DNA of 64,000 bases from Ovis canadensis. Its lineage: Eukaryota; Chordata; Mammalia; Artiodactyla; Bovidae. The notes beneath the pieces were generated by a model. That model saw nothing but the letters and a program-made list of their open reading frames with translations, ran no database searches and was not told the origin of the DNA. The DNA lies in NCBI RefSeq assembly GCF_042477335.2, contig NC_091257.1:42440501-42504500 (forward strand), given 5' to 3'. Positions 35,404 to 46,529 of this stretch are shown one piece after another. The first letter of the stretch is position 1. Each line of letters starts with the position of its first letter. The position numbers and the translations under genes were made by a program.

Positions 35404-38400
35404 CAGTTCAGTTCAGTAACTCAGTCGTGTCTGACTCTTTGCGACCCCATGATCGCAGCACGCCAGGCCTCCCTGTCCAGCAACATCGCCCAGAGTTCAC
35501 TCAGACTCATGGCCATCGAGTCCGTGATGCCATCCAGCCATCTCATCCTCTGTCGTCCCCTTCTCCTCCTGCCCCCAATCCCTCCCAGCATCATGGTCTT
35601 TTCCAGTGAGTCAACTCTTCACATGAGGTGGCCAAAGTAGAGGAATTTCAGCTTTAGCATCATTCCTTCCAAAGAAATCCCAGGGTTGATCTCCTTCAGA
35701 ATGGATTGGTTGGATCTCCTTGCAGTCCAAGGGACTCTCAAGAGTCTTCTTCAACACCACAGTTCAAAAGCATCAATTCTTCAGCACTCAGCCTTCTTCA
35801 CAGTCCAACTCTCACATCCATACTTGACCACTGGAAAAACCATAGCCTTGACTAGACGGACCTTACTCAGCAAAGTAATGTCTCTGCTTCTGAATATGCT
35901 ATCTAGGTGGGTCATAACTTTTCTTCCAAGGAGTAAGCGTCTTTTAATTTCATGGCTGCAGTCACCATCTGTAGTGATTTTGGAGCCCAAAAAGATAAAG
36001 TCTGACACTGTTTCCACTGTTACCCCATCTATTTCCCATGAAGTGATGGGACCAGATGCCATGATCTTCATTTTCTGAATGTTGAGCTGTAAGCCAACTT
36101 TTTCGCTCTCCTCTTTCACTTTCATCAAGAGGCTTTTTAGTTCCTCTTCACTTTCTGCCATAAGGGTGGTGTCATCTGCATATCTGAGGTTATTGACATT
36201 TCTCTCAGCAATCTTGATTCCAGCTTGTGTTTCTTCCAGTCCAGCATTTCTCATGATGTACTCTGCATAGAAGTGAAATAAGCAGCGTGACAATATACAG
36301 CCTGGACATACTCCTTTTCCTATTTGGAACCAGTCTGTTGTTCCATGTCCAGTTCTAACTGTTGCTTCCTGACCTGCATACAGATTTCTCAACAGGCAGG
36401 TTAGGTGGTCTGGTATTCCCATCTCTTTCAGAATTGTCCACATTTGATTGTTATCCACACAGTCAAAGGCTTTGGCATAGTCAGTAAAGCAGAAATAGAT
36501 GTTTTTCTGGAACTCTCTTGCTTTTTCCATGATCCAGCAGATGTTGGCAATTTGATCTCTGGTTCCTCTGCCTTTTCTAAAACCAGCTTGAACATCAGGA
36601 AGTTCACGGTTCACGTATTGCTGAAGCCTGGCTTGGAGAATTTTGAGCATTACTTTACTAGCGTGTGAGATGAGTGCAATTGTGCAGTAGTTTGAGCATT
36701 CTTTGGCACTGCCTTTCTTTTGGATTGGAATGAAAACTGACCTTTTCCAGTCCTGTGGCCACTGCTGAGTTTTCCAAATTTGCTGGCATATTGAGTGCAG
36801 CACTTTCAGAGCATCATCTTTCAGGGTTTAAAATAGCTCAACTGGAATTCCATCACCTCCACTAGCTTTGTTTGTAGTGATGCTTTCTAAGGCCCACTTG
36901 AGTTCACATTCCAGAATGTCTGGCTCTAGGTGAGTGATCACATCATCATGATTATCTTGGTCATGAAGATCCTTTTTGTACAGTTCTTCCATGTATTCTT
37001 GTCACCTCTTCTTAATATCTTCTGCTTCTGTTAGGTCCATACCATTTCTGTCCTTTATCGAGCCCATCTTTGCATGAAATGTTCCTTTGGTATCTCTAAG
37101 TTTCTTGAAGAGATCTCTAGTCTTTCCCATTCTTTTTTTTGCCTCTATTTCTTTGCATTGATCGCTGAAGAAAGCTTTCTTATCTCTTCTTGCTATTCTT
37201 TGGAACTCTGCATTCAGATGCTTATATCTTTCCTTTTCTCCTCTGCTTTTCGCCTCTCTTCTCTTCACAGCTATTTGTAAGGCCTCCCCAGACAGCCATT
37301 TTGCTTTTTTGCATTTCTTTTCCATGGGGATGGTCTTGATCCCTGTCTCCTGTACAATGTCACGAACCTCATTCCATAGTTCATCAGGCACTCTATCTAT
37401 CAGATCTAGACCCTTAAATCTATTTCTCACTTCCACTGTATAATCATAAGGGATTTGATTCAGGTCATACCTGAATAGTCTCGCGGTTTTCCCTAGTTTA
37501 AGGTCAGGAACAGCGGCAATAAGGAGATATCCCTCATCCAAAGTAAGGAGCAGCGGCTATGCTTTGCTGGAGCAGCTGTGAAGAGATACCCCATGCCCAA
37601 GGTAAGAGAAACCCAAGTAAGATGGTAGGTGTTGCAAGAGGGCATCAGAGGGCAGACACACTGAAACCATACTCACAGAAAACTAGTCAATCTAATCACA
37701 CTAGGACCACAGCCTTGTCTAACTCAATGAAACCAAGCCATGCCTGCAGGGTCTGACAGAATATGGTCCACTGGAGAAGAGAATGGCAAGCCACTTCAGT
37801 ATTCTTGCCTTGAGAACCCCATGAACAGTATGAAAAGGCAAAATGATAGGATACCAAAAGACAAACTCCCCAGGTCAGTAGGTGCCCTATATGCTACTGG
37901 AGATCAGTGGAGAAATAACTCCAGAACGAATGAAGGGATGGAGCCAAAGCAAAAACAATACCCTGTTGTGGATGTGACTGGTGATAGAAGCAAGATCCAA
38001 TGCTGTAAAGAGCAATATAGCATAGGAACCTGGAATGTCAGGTCCATGAATCAAGGCAAATTGGAAGTGGTCAAACAGGAGATGGCAAGGGTGAACGTCA
38101 ACATTCCTGGAATCAGTGAACTAAAATGGACTGGAATGGGTGAATTTAACTCAGATGACCATTATATCTACTACTGCGGGCAGGAATCCCTCAGAAGAAA
38201 TGGAGTAGCCACCATGGTCAACAAAAGAGTCTGAAATGCAGTACTTGGATGCAATCTCAAAAACGACAGAATGATCTCTGTTCATCTCCAAGGCAAACCA
38301 TTCAATATCACAGTTATCCAAGTCTATGCCCCAACCAGTAACGCTGAAGAAGCTGAGGTTGAATGGTTCTATGAAGACCTACAAAACCTTTTAGAACTAA

Positions 38401-38809
38401 CATCCAAAAAAGATGTCCTTTTCATTATAGGGGACTGGAATGCAAAAGTAGGAAGTCGAGAAACCCCTGGAGTAACAGGCAAATTTGGCCTTGGAATGCG
38501 GAATGAAGCAGGGCAAAGACTAATAGAGTTTTGCCAAGAAAATGCACTGGTCATAACAAACACCCTCTTCTAACAACACAAAAGAAGACTCTACACATGG
38601 ACATCACCAGATGGTCAACACCGAAATCAGATTGATTACATTTTTTGCAGCCAAGGATGGAGAAGCTCTATACAGTCAACAGAAGAAAGACCAGGAGCTG
38701 ACTGTGGCTCAGATCATGAACTCCTTATTACCAAATTCAGACTCAAATTGAAGAAAGTAGGAAAAACTGCTAGACCATTCAGGTATGACCTAAATCAAAT
38801 CCCTTATGA
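35404..38809 (-). mobile_element. Near full-length BovB with inverted 5' part (twin-priming structure)
   Basis: An exact 10-bp duplication, TTAAGCCATT (35,394-35,403 and 38,810-38,819), encloses two opposed BovB pieces. From 35,404 to about 37,500 the element is on the - strand: 3' end, then RT, with 340 open codons at 36,803-35,781 including FTDYAKAFDCVDN and YADDTTLMA, then the RT N-terminal linker. From about 37,500 to 38,809 it is on the + strand: 5' UTR and endonuclease (37,740-38,234 and 38,271-38,573, IIGDWNAKVGS). The pieces overlap by about 58 bases of BovB sequence around GGTATGACCTRAATCAAATC. This is a single insertion event, now inactive. Confidence 0.93.
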
Positions 38810-39493
38810 TTAAGCCATTAATCATTAAGTTTATATAAAACTTTCAATGCATAATCATCAAACCATTGTCCCTCTAATTTTACAGGAACCATCAAATATG
38901 GTGGTTGCTTTACAATCATCACAGCCTTATAATTATTATAATCATTCCCATCAACACAATTTGATATAAAACAATTCACACATATAACATTGTAAACAGT
39001 TTCTCCTTCAGAAACTTCCAAATCACTCTGATTTCTGGCCAACAAAAAGGCATGGGAGAATGTACGCAGGCCCATACAATATATCTTTGTTCATTTAACG
39101 GTCTATGTAAAATCACAGGTGCCATAGCAGCCAATGTTTTCCATAACTCAAGCTGCATGGGACCCGTTCCATCAAAGCTCACTAAAGGAGGAACCCATCC
39201 ATTAGCATGCCACCTAGTAGTTACTAAAGGCACAGGGAGAAATGAATTATTCCATGTGGACCTATAAGGTTCTACATAAATCAAGCCCCATTATTGATGC
39301 AAAAGATAGGGGCACCCCCATTCGGTCAGAAAATGTCTGGTGGCAGCAATGGGAATAGATAACTTTATGGTGTACATGCATTCTTTCCAACGAGGAAAGC
39401 CAGAAATTCTGCTTATACTTTCCCAGGCCTGTAGTCCTTGTTAATCAGAGTCCGAAGTGGGGAGTGCACAGCTCGGATAGTCCTTTAAATGAG

Positions 39494-39712
39494 GGGCTCC
39501 CTGGTGGCTCAGAGGTTAAAACGTATGCCTGCAATGCAGGAGACCTGGGTTCGAACCCTGGGTCGAGAGGATGCCCTGGAGAAGGAAATGGCAACCCACT
39601 CTAGCATTCTTGCCTGGGAGAATCCCATGGACGGAGGAGCCTGGTGGGCCACAGTCCATGGGGTCACAAAGAGTCGGACACGACTAAGCGACTTCACTCA
39701 CTTCACTTTTTT
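39494..39712 (+). mobile_element. Bov-tA SINE
   Basis: Head (CTCCCTGGTGGCTCAGAGG, with GGGTTCGAACCCTGGG as box B region), body and a CACTTCACTTTTTTAAGG end. It lies next to the env remnant. Confidence 0.9.
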
Positions 39713-40796
39713 AAGGCATTAAATAGTCTTTCTTGCACCCCCAGCATCAGTAGCTGTGAAGACCAAGTCTCTCTTGCCATCGCTTCTCAGAGAATCAGTA
39801 AGCATGCCTTTCAATGAAGTGCTAACGCATCCATTAAAAAAATGTCAGGAGCCACATTAGGCATTACTGACACTCAGGGTCCCCCTCCAAGGTCCGGTCA
39901 AAGCTCCTATAAAATCACTGTTTTTCCCTTGGGTCCTGGTGCCCATGAGAATGTGTGCCCCTATTTCCCCCATCTTGTGGAGCTCCTGCAGTCAAGTTCT
40001 GCCAACCTTCAAAGCTCAATGTTCCAGAGGCTCTTCCCAGTTCTAGACCCACAGGCTGGAGAGCCTGACATGGGGCTCAGAACTTTCACTCCTGTGGGAG
40101 AGTCTCTGTAATATAATTATTACCCAGGCTGTGGGTCACCCACCAGGGCATATGGGATTTGACTATATCACAGGTCTACTCCTCCTACCTGTGTGCTGTC
40201 CCCTCAGGAAAGCCTGGACTTGGGAACTGGATTTCCTTTCTAAACAAAAGAGCAAAGAGTATGATTTCACTGTATTATCTTGATGTTTAGGGAGACAAGG
40301 AGGAGAGGAAGCACAGCCTTTGTTTCCTGGCAAATGGGCTGACATGCAGGAGACAGAAAAAGTGGGCTGGGGGGTGAGGAAGCTGAGGGTTGCCTGGAAA
40401 CTAGACAACAGAAATGCTAGCAGCCTGGGAAGCATCAAACAGATAATAAACAAAAAAATTAAACCTGCTCTGCTAGCAGCAGTGATTCCAAGCCTATTTT
40501 GATAGGTTGAAGTTTTTGCACACATCACAACAAAGCACTTAGAATGACTCTAAGCAAAAACTTGAAGGCTAAATGCTACCATGGGAATGATGCTGTGTGT
40601 TTCTGTTTAAGTAGAAGACAAGAGAGACAACTGCCTTTTAGTCCCTAAGAACAAAATACATTGGATAAAGCAGAGTTTTTACAAATGACTTTCTTGATAC
40701 TAATGGTTTTCTTCATTTTTTTTTTCTGCTAACACAGTAAAGGGATATATCATCTGCAAATTTTTCAATGAAGACTGCCAATTAAAGTCATCTTAG
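39713..40796. other. Repeat-derived and unassigned sequence, no gene
   Basis: 39,843-39,872 matches the LTR edge of the neighbouring ERV in opposite orientation (see findings). About 39,880-40,190 looks like old L1-type non-coding sequence (TGTGGGTCACCCACCAGGGC). 40,190-40,796 shows nothing I can name. The 121-codon - strand ORF at 40,528-40,163 has no domain. Confidence 0.4.
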
Positions 40797-41502
40797 GATT
40801 TTGTTGATGGTTCAGATGGTAAAGAAAGAATCTGCCTGCAATGCAGGAGACCCAGGTTTAATCCTGTCAACTACAAATTGGCACTTATCAACAGCATTGC
40901 CAACAACTGAACAACAAAGGCATTTGCCATCTGCCTCTATAGAGACTGAACCCCATGCTGCTATAGCTGTGGCCCTTCAACAATCCCTGAGGGAGTTCAG
41001 GGCAGTGTGAGGCACTCTGTGCTCCAGGGAATCTGGTGGGACAGGTCTTTAGATAGTTGGATGCTTTTAGGCACAAATTTTATTATCTCAATCCTTGCAT
41101 CTCTTCATATCTAGAGAGACACTAAATCCCTTCATGGTAACATCAGATCCTCATGACTAACAAAAACCTTTTGTAAACTGAGTGCTTCATGCCATTGAAC
41201 TCCCTCTTCACCAGAACCTTGTGTACTGACTTTCCCCCATTGCCACTCTGGAGCAGTCTCTCAGAGCTATCTCCCGACCTGCAGTCCTCATTTTGCCCCC
41301 AAATAAAACTTAACTCACAACTCTCAAGTTGTACATTTTTTGTTAGTTGACAATCCCTAGGTTGGGAAGATACCCTGGAGAAAGGAATACCCACTCCAGT
41401 ATTCTTGCCTGGAGAATTCCATGGACAGAGGAAACTAGGGGCTACAGTCCATGGAGTCACAAAGAGTTGGACATGACAGAGAGACTAACACTTTCACTTT
41501 AG
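40797..41502 (+). mobile_element. Bov-tA SINE split by a solo LTR
   Basis: The tRNA-like head lies at 40,797-40,864 (GATGGTTCAGATGGTAAAG ... CCAGGTTTAATCC). The rest lies at 41,353-41,502 (CTAGGTTGGGAAGATACCCT ... GACTAACACTTTCACTTT). The two join exactly at the box B region when the LTR and one duplicate are removed. Confidence 0.9.
40865..41352 (+). mobile_element. Solo LTR (ERV1-like) with 4-bp duplication
   Basis: A 488-base element beginning TGTCAACTA and ending TAGTTGACA, perfect inverted termini of the TG...CA type. It is flanked by ATCC (40,861-40,864 and 41,353-41,356). An AATAAA polyadenylation signal lies at about 41,302 near the 3' end, which sets the orientation. A 4-bp duplication is usual for class I retroviruses. 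No internal region is present, so it is a recombined solo LTR. Confidence 0.88.
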
Positions 41503-41994
41503 CCAAAATAAACCTCTTTTTTTTTAAATTCCCAAGGGCAGATTTGCTTGTGTGAATTATGCAGCTGCTGTTTTACTTTATCAGTTAATATATGATAGAC
41601 TGTTTAGAAGCCAGAGATTTTGTAAGTGTATGAAAAGGAAATGGTTTTGAAAAGAGAATATGAGATTTATAATCTTTCAGAAATAGCATTTGGGGAGTTA
41701 ATGAAGATAAGATTAAGTAGAGAAACATGTAACTCTACAAAACCACCACATAGATTTTTATGGATGGGAAACTCAATTTGTTTGGTCATTCACCAATGCT
41801 CTAAGTATACGGTTTTGTTTAATAGAAAGATAAAAAGGCCAAATTCAGGTCAAAGGAAATACTATGACCATTTATGCAACGTTCATTTCCACAGTCTAGT
41901 CAAGGGTCAGCATGCTCCAAAGGAGGGGAGGCTTCAGAATGAATGCATGAAATCTTTATCTTAAGTGTCTTGTTTGAATTAACATAAAAATAAT
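41503..41994. other. Intergenic sequence, no gene seen
   Basis: The + strand ORF at 41,626-41,964 (112 codons) shows no recognisable domain. No other feature was found. Confidence 0.35.
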
Positions 41995-42863
41995 AGCATG
42001 CTGGGAGAAACATCAATGACCTCAGATATGCAGATGATACCACTCTAATGGCAGAAAGCAAGGAGGAACTAAAGAGCCTCTTGATGAGGGTGACAAAGAG
42101 GAGAGTGAAAAAGCCAGCTTAAAACTCAATATTAAAAAACCTAAGAACATGGCATTGAGCCCCATCACTTTGTGGCAAATAGAAGAGGAAAAGGTGGAAG
42201 CAGTGACAAGTTTCCTCTTCTTGGGCTCTAAAATCACTGCAGAGTGTGACTGCAGGCTTGAAATTAGAAAGAGAATGCTTCTTGGAAGGAAAGCTATGAA
42301 AAACATTCTCCTGGCAAGAATACTGGAGTGGGTTGCCATTTCCTTCTCCAGTGAAAACCTACACAGTGTATTAAAAAACAAAGACATCACTTTGCCAACA
42401 ATGGTCTGTATAGTCAAGGCTATGGACTTTTCAGTAGTAATGTACAGATGTGAGAGCTGGACCATAAAGAAGGCTGAGTGCCAAAATCCTGATGCTTTCA
42501 AACCGTGGTGCTGGAGAAGATTCTTGAGAGTCCTCTGGACAGCAAGGAAATCAAACCAGTCTGAACTAAAGGAACTCAGTCCTGAATATTCATTGGAAGG
42601 ACTGATGCTGAAGCTGAAGCTCCAGTACTTTGGCCACCTGATGCGAAGAGCCAACTCATTGGAAAAGACCCTGATGCTGGGAAAGATTGAAGGCGGAAGG
42701 AGAAGAGGGTGACAGAGGGTGAGATGGTTGGATGGCATCACCAATTCAATGGACATGAACTTGGGCAAACTCTGAGAGATGGTGAGGGACAGGGCAGCCC
42801 AGGGTGCTGCAGTCCATGGGGTCGCAAAGAGTTGGACACGACTTGGAGACTGAACAACAACCA
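41995..42863 (+). mobile_element. Older BovB 3' part with an embedded SINE patch
   Basis: Starts at the RT box (LRYADDTTLMAESKEE) and ends CGACTTGGAGACTGAACAAC. It is more diverged than the other copies here (for example MALSPITLWQIEEEK where others have ASGPITSWEIDGE). A 44-base Bov-tA core patch lies at 42,308-42,351. The 187-codon ORF 42,149-42,712 runs through the patch. Confidence 0.88.
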
Positions 42864-44033
42864 TAGCATGCCATGTGAACAAGCAAGGAAAAGTGCAAGT
42901 ACTGTTTGTTCTATTAGAAATGGATTGTGACCAAAAAAATAAAAAAATCACTGCCCTGTATTGTTAGACAGCCCTGAAAACATTTTCCATAGTGCAGAGA
43001 AAAGAATCAGGAGAAAATTTTTTTGTAAGTACTCTTTAAGCATTCCCACATACAGGACAATTCATTCCTGAAATCTCATATAAACGGGTTCTATATACAT
43101 AGAGATAACAACCAAAAGTGCTGAAGTACAGGGATAAAAAGGCAGCCACAGTGATAGTTCATACATTTATGGGGACAAGATTATAGAACCATAATTAACC
43201 TTTTCTCCCTGAAGTTGCCTCCTCATCTTTTTTTCGTTTGCAACAGTTAAGCTGTTGTTGAACTTACACTGGAAATATGCCCCTTCCTGATATCTCACAA
43301 TCAAAAAAAAAAAAAATCCCAGGCAACCCCCAAAACAAGAAACAAGGCTTGTGTTTTTGAGGCAAGGGATACATAGAACGGTACATGAAGGTTGGAGCAG
43401 GTGTTCTGCATGCAATCCAGTGCATGTCATCTATGATGAGGAAAAAAAGAGCTATCATCCAGACATCCCTGGCTCATTTTTTCAGGAGGGTAGATAGAAC
43501 TGAATCCAGCAAGGAACCACAACCTATGCCATCAACGCCAAGTGTGAATGAAACTAGCTTGCCCTCTGTCTCCTATTCCTAATGATCTTTCATCTCTACC
43601 ATCTCCCACTTCCTTTCCCTTCTTCAGTCAGGTATTTGGAAAAACATTATTCTAGGTGTTTTCATAAAGGAGTTTAGGGATCAATTTAAAATTTAAATTG
43701 ATCTAAAAAAAAGCATATTGCCCTCTCTAAAGTGGGTGGGCCCCACCCAATCTATTCAAGGCCTGACTAGAACTGGAGGCTAACTCTCCCCTTAATAAGA
43801 AAGAATTCTTCCTGTTTGCCTGCCTTGAGCTAGGGCATCAGTTTTATTCCTTCCTTCAGGTTCAAGTTGAAATAACAACTTCATGGGTCTCAAACCTGCC
43901 AGTTTTTAGCCTGGAATCACAGTATCAGGTCTCTATCACACCCAAGCCTGCATGTGGTAAGCCTCCAGCTTACCAACAGCAGCCTCCATAATTGTATGAG
44001 CCAATTATTCATAATGTCAGTATTTTCCCCTCT
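42864..44033. other. Intergenic sequence, no gene seen
   Basis: A perfect 25-base palindrome lies at 43,679-43,703. ORFs at 43,167-43,582 lack domains. Confidence 0.4.
43679..43703. repeat. Perfect short palindrome
   Basis: GATCAATTTAAA, one central A, then TTTAAATTGATC: a 12-bp inverted repeat with a single-base centre. Function unknown. It may be chance in AT-rich DNA. Confidence 0.9.
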
Positions 44034-44480
44034 CTTTCTCTCCCTCTCTCTCTCTCCATATATATATATATTTCAAATCATAAAATCAAAATGACGTATA
44101 TATGTAATATATAAGTATATACCATACATAGAATATATACTATAAGGATAATGTTCGGTTACTCAGTCATGCCCAACCCCATGGATGCAACACACCAGGC
44201 TTCCCTGTCCTTCACCATCTCTCAGAGCTTGCTCACGCTCATGCCCATTGAGTCAGTGATGCCATTCAACTATCTCATCCTCTGTAATATATTTGTGTAT
44301 ATATATATAATATAATATATGTAATATATAAGTATATGCTATATACTTATATATGTATAATATATAAGTATATGCTATAAACATAAGCAAATATTATATA
44401 ATATATAGCATAATTATATTAATATAATATAGTAGAATATATAATATGAAATGTGTAATATAAATATAGAATATAACAAT
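44034..44480. repeat. TC/TA microsatellite and AT-rich simple sequence around a BovB tail
   Basis: (CT)n then (TA)n at 44,034-44,072, and long TATAATATATA-type sequence at 44,085-44,145 and 44,287-44,480. In between, 44,150-44,286 is a - strand BovB 3' end (ACTCAGTCATGCCCAACCCC ... CATCTCATCCTCTG). Confidence 0.85.
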
Positions 44481-44785
44481 AATTTAAAACATAATATAAA
44501 ATATGTAGTCTGACACCCAGGTCTGTGTCCCTCACTCCACCATACCATTCTTCTGAGAAGTAAGACATCTTGTTTTGGAAAAAATAAGGGAGATAAGAAC
44601 AAGAAAAATCATGTGCTTCAATACTGACAGATGAATTACTTAATCAAAAACAAAAAACTGTCTAGAAAATGAGATACCAAACCATTTCTCACTGAGGCAC
44701 ACAAAGAAAACAGGAGTGCTTTTCAGACCACTACAAAGAATTGTGGCATCTCATAGTGATTATTTTCCCAAATCAACTGTAATGG

Positions 44786-45020
44786 TTTAGTTGCTAAGTT
44801 GTGTCCGACTCTTGTGACCCCATAAACTGTAGCCAACCAGGCTTCTCTGTCCATGGGATTTCTCAGGTAAGAATACTGGAGTGGGTTGCCATTTCCTTCT
44901 CCAGGGGTCCTCCTGACCCAGGAATTGAACCAGGGTCTCCTGCATTGTAGGCGGTCTCTGCAGGCCGGCTTCTGCATTGCAGGCCAATTTTTTACTGACT
45001 GAGCTACGAAGGAAGCCTCC
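44786..45020 (-). mobile_element. Bov-tA SINE with internal duplication near the head
   Basis: An antisense copy, slightly long because TGCATTGYAGGC is present twice in the tRNA-like part (about 44,940-44,985). Duplication ATCAACWGTRATGG at 44,772-44,785 and 45,021-45,034 (two mismatches). Confidence 0.88.
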
Positions 45021-45232
45021 ATCAACAGTGATGGGTAATCAATACTTTAACAAAAAAATTTGCACCAGGAATTCTTAGCAGCTTTACAGCAAAATGAAGA
45101 AACAAGAATTTAATGTTCCTTTGTGCTCTGCTTTGATTTGCTAGAAAATCAAATGGCAAGGACTATGACAGCTTCTGTGTTTACACAGCAAGAAGAAGTA
45201 GGACGTAATTAATAAGTAGTGTTACTGTGGTC

Positions 45233-46171
45233 ATGTACCTAACATTCCAGGTGCCTATGCAATATTGTTCTTTGCAGCATCAGACCATCACCAGTCACAT
45301 CCACAACTGGGCGCTGTTTTCACTTTGGCTCTGTCTCTTCATTCTTTCTGGAGTTATTTCTCTACTCTTCTCCAGTAGCACATTGGGCACCTACTGACCT
45401 GGGGAGTTCATCTTTCAGTGTCATATCTTTCTGCCTTTTCATATTGTTCATGGGGTTCTCAAAGCAAGAATACTGAAGTGGTTTGCCATTCCCTTCTCCA
45501 GTGGACCACGTTTTGTCAGAACTCTCCACTATGACCCGTCTGTCTTGGGTAGCCCTACACAACATGGCTCATAGTTTCACTGAGTTAGACGAGGACAACA
45601 TATTAAAAAGCAGAGACATTACTTTGCCAGCAAAGGTCCATCTAGTCAAAGCTATGGTTTTCTCATATGGATGTGAGAGTTGGGCTATAAAGATAGCTGA
45701 GTGCCAAAGAATTGATGTTTTTGAACATCAAGTTTCATCATGTTGATGAACATAGTTCAAAATGCTCAATGATGAACATTTTGAACATCAATGATCTTCT
45801 TCATCGGTGTTGAAGAAGACTCTTGAAGGTCCTTGGACTGCAAGGACATCAAACCAGTCAATCCTAAAGGAAATAAGTCCTGAATATTCACTGGAAAGAC
45901 TGATGCTGAAGCTGAAACTCCAATACTTTGGCCACCTGATGCGAAGAACTGACTCATTGGAAAAGACCCTGATGCTGGGAAAGATTGAAGGTGGGAGGAG
46001 AAGGGGACGACAGAGGATGAGATGGTTGGACGGTATCACTAACTTGATGGACATGAGTTTGAGCAAGCTCCAGGAGTTGGTGATGGACAGGGAAGCCTGG
46101 CATGCTGTAGTCCATGGGGTCGCAAAGTGTCAGACACGACTGAGCAACTGAACTGAACTGAACTGAACTGA
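45233..46171 (+). mobile_element. BovB with inverted 5' part (twin-priming structure)
   Basis: 45,233-45,593 is BovB 5' UTR/early sequence on the - strand (ACCTAACATTCCAGGTGCCT ... GACCCGTCTGTC). From about 45,595 the + strand 3' part follows (ACATATTAAAAAGCAGAGAC) and runs to a (CTGAA)n tail. ACTRTGGTC at 45,224-45,232 and 46,172-46,180 is a 9-bp duplication with one mismatch. The inverted 5' piece followed by a forward 3' piece is the twin-priming layout. A scrambled insertion lies at about 45,727-45,804. Inactive. Confidence 0.87.
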
Positions 46172-46302
46172 ACTATGGTCTTCTTATTCAGTGTTCACAG
46201 AGGACTGAAGATCACCTAAAAGATAAACCCTCAGCCTCTTCCCAGGGAGTTGACTATTTCAAAGTTTAGAGCTGTGAGGCAAAGGAGAGGAAGGAAGTAT
46301 AG

Positions 46303-46364
46303 ACCCACCCCCCACCCCCCATCCCCCCACACCCCCCTCACCCCCACCCCACACACACACACTT
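46303..46364. repeat. C-rich simple repeat followed by (CA)n
   Basis: CCCCCCACCCC-type units then ACACACACAC. The complementary strand is a G-run sequence able in principle to form a quadruplex. Confidence 0.85.
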
Positions 46365-46529
46365 GCTCTGGCTCTTCAAAAACAGAGCTATTGGCCCTGG
46401 TACTCCAGATGCTTGTCTGAGGCTGCTCTGATGAACAGAAGCCTCGCTTCTCATCCTGGGAGACACTGCAATGCCAGGTATCAGTAAGAGGAAAGCAACC
46501 TATTAGAGGCATTTACATGCACTTGTTTG

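Larger units (their letters stand above)
34187..39490 (-). pseudogene. Decayed ERV env region (betaretrovirus-like), split by BovB insertions
   Basis: Retroviral pieces remain at 34,205-34,550, 35,093-35,403 and 38,820-39,490, all on the - strand. The 39,284-38,976 and 39,075-38,818 frames overlap with a frameshift and resemble the C-terminal half of a class II surface subunit, with a Trp/Pro-rich block and paired cysteines. The 35,403-35,200 stretch encodes a long hydrophobic segment followed by a heptad-like Gln/Ser/Ile region, as in the start of a transmembrane subunit. gag, pro and pol are absent and there is no 5' LTR. Two BovB copies, frameshifts and stops make it non-functional. Assignment is by motif and layout only. 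Confidence 0.72.

Noticed and set aside
35781-36803. 340-codon - strand ORF, the longest in the window, as a functional RT gene
   Set aside because: It is the RT part of a BovB whose 5' half is inverted and which lacks a joined endonuclease; stops lie on both sides.
38818-39284. A working retroviral envelope gene
   Set aside because: Only short frames remain, with a frameshift, BovB insertions and no gag-pol or 5' LTR.
42022-42951. 309-codon - strand ORF as a gene
   Set aside because: It is antisense to BovB RT and the SINE patch. Similar antisense frames recur over every BovB copy.
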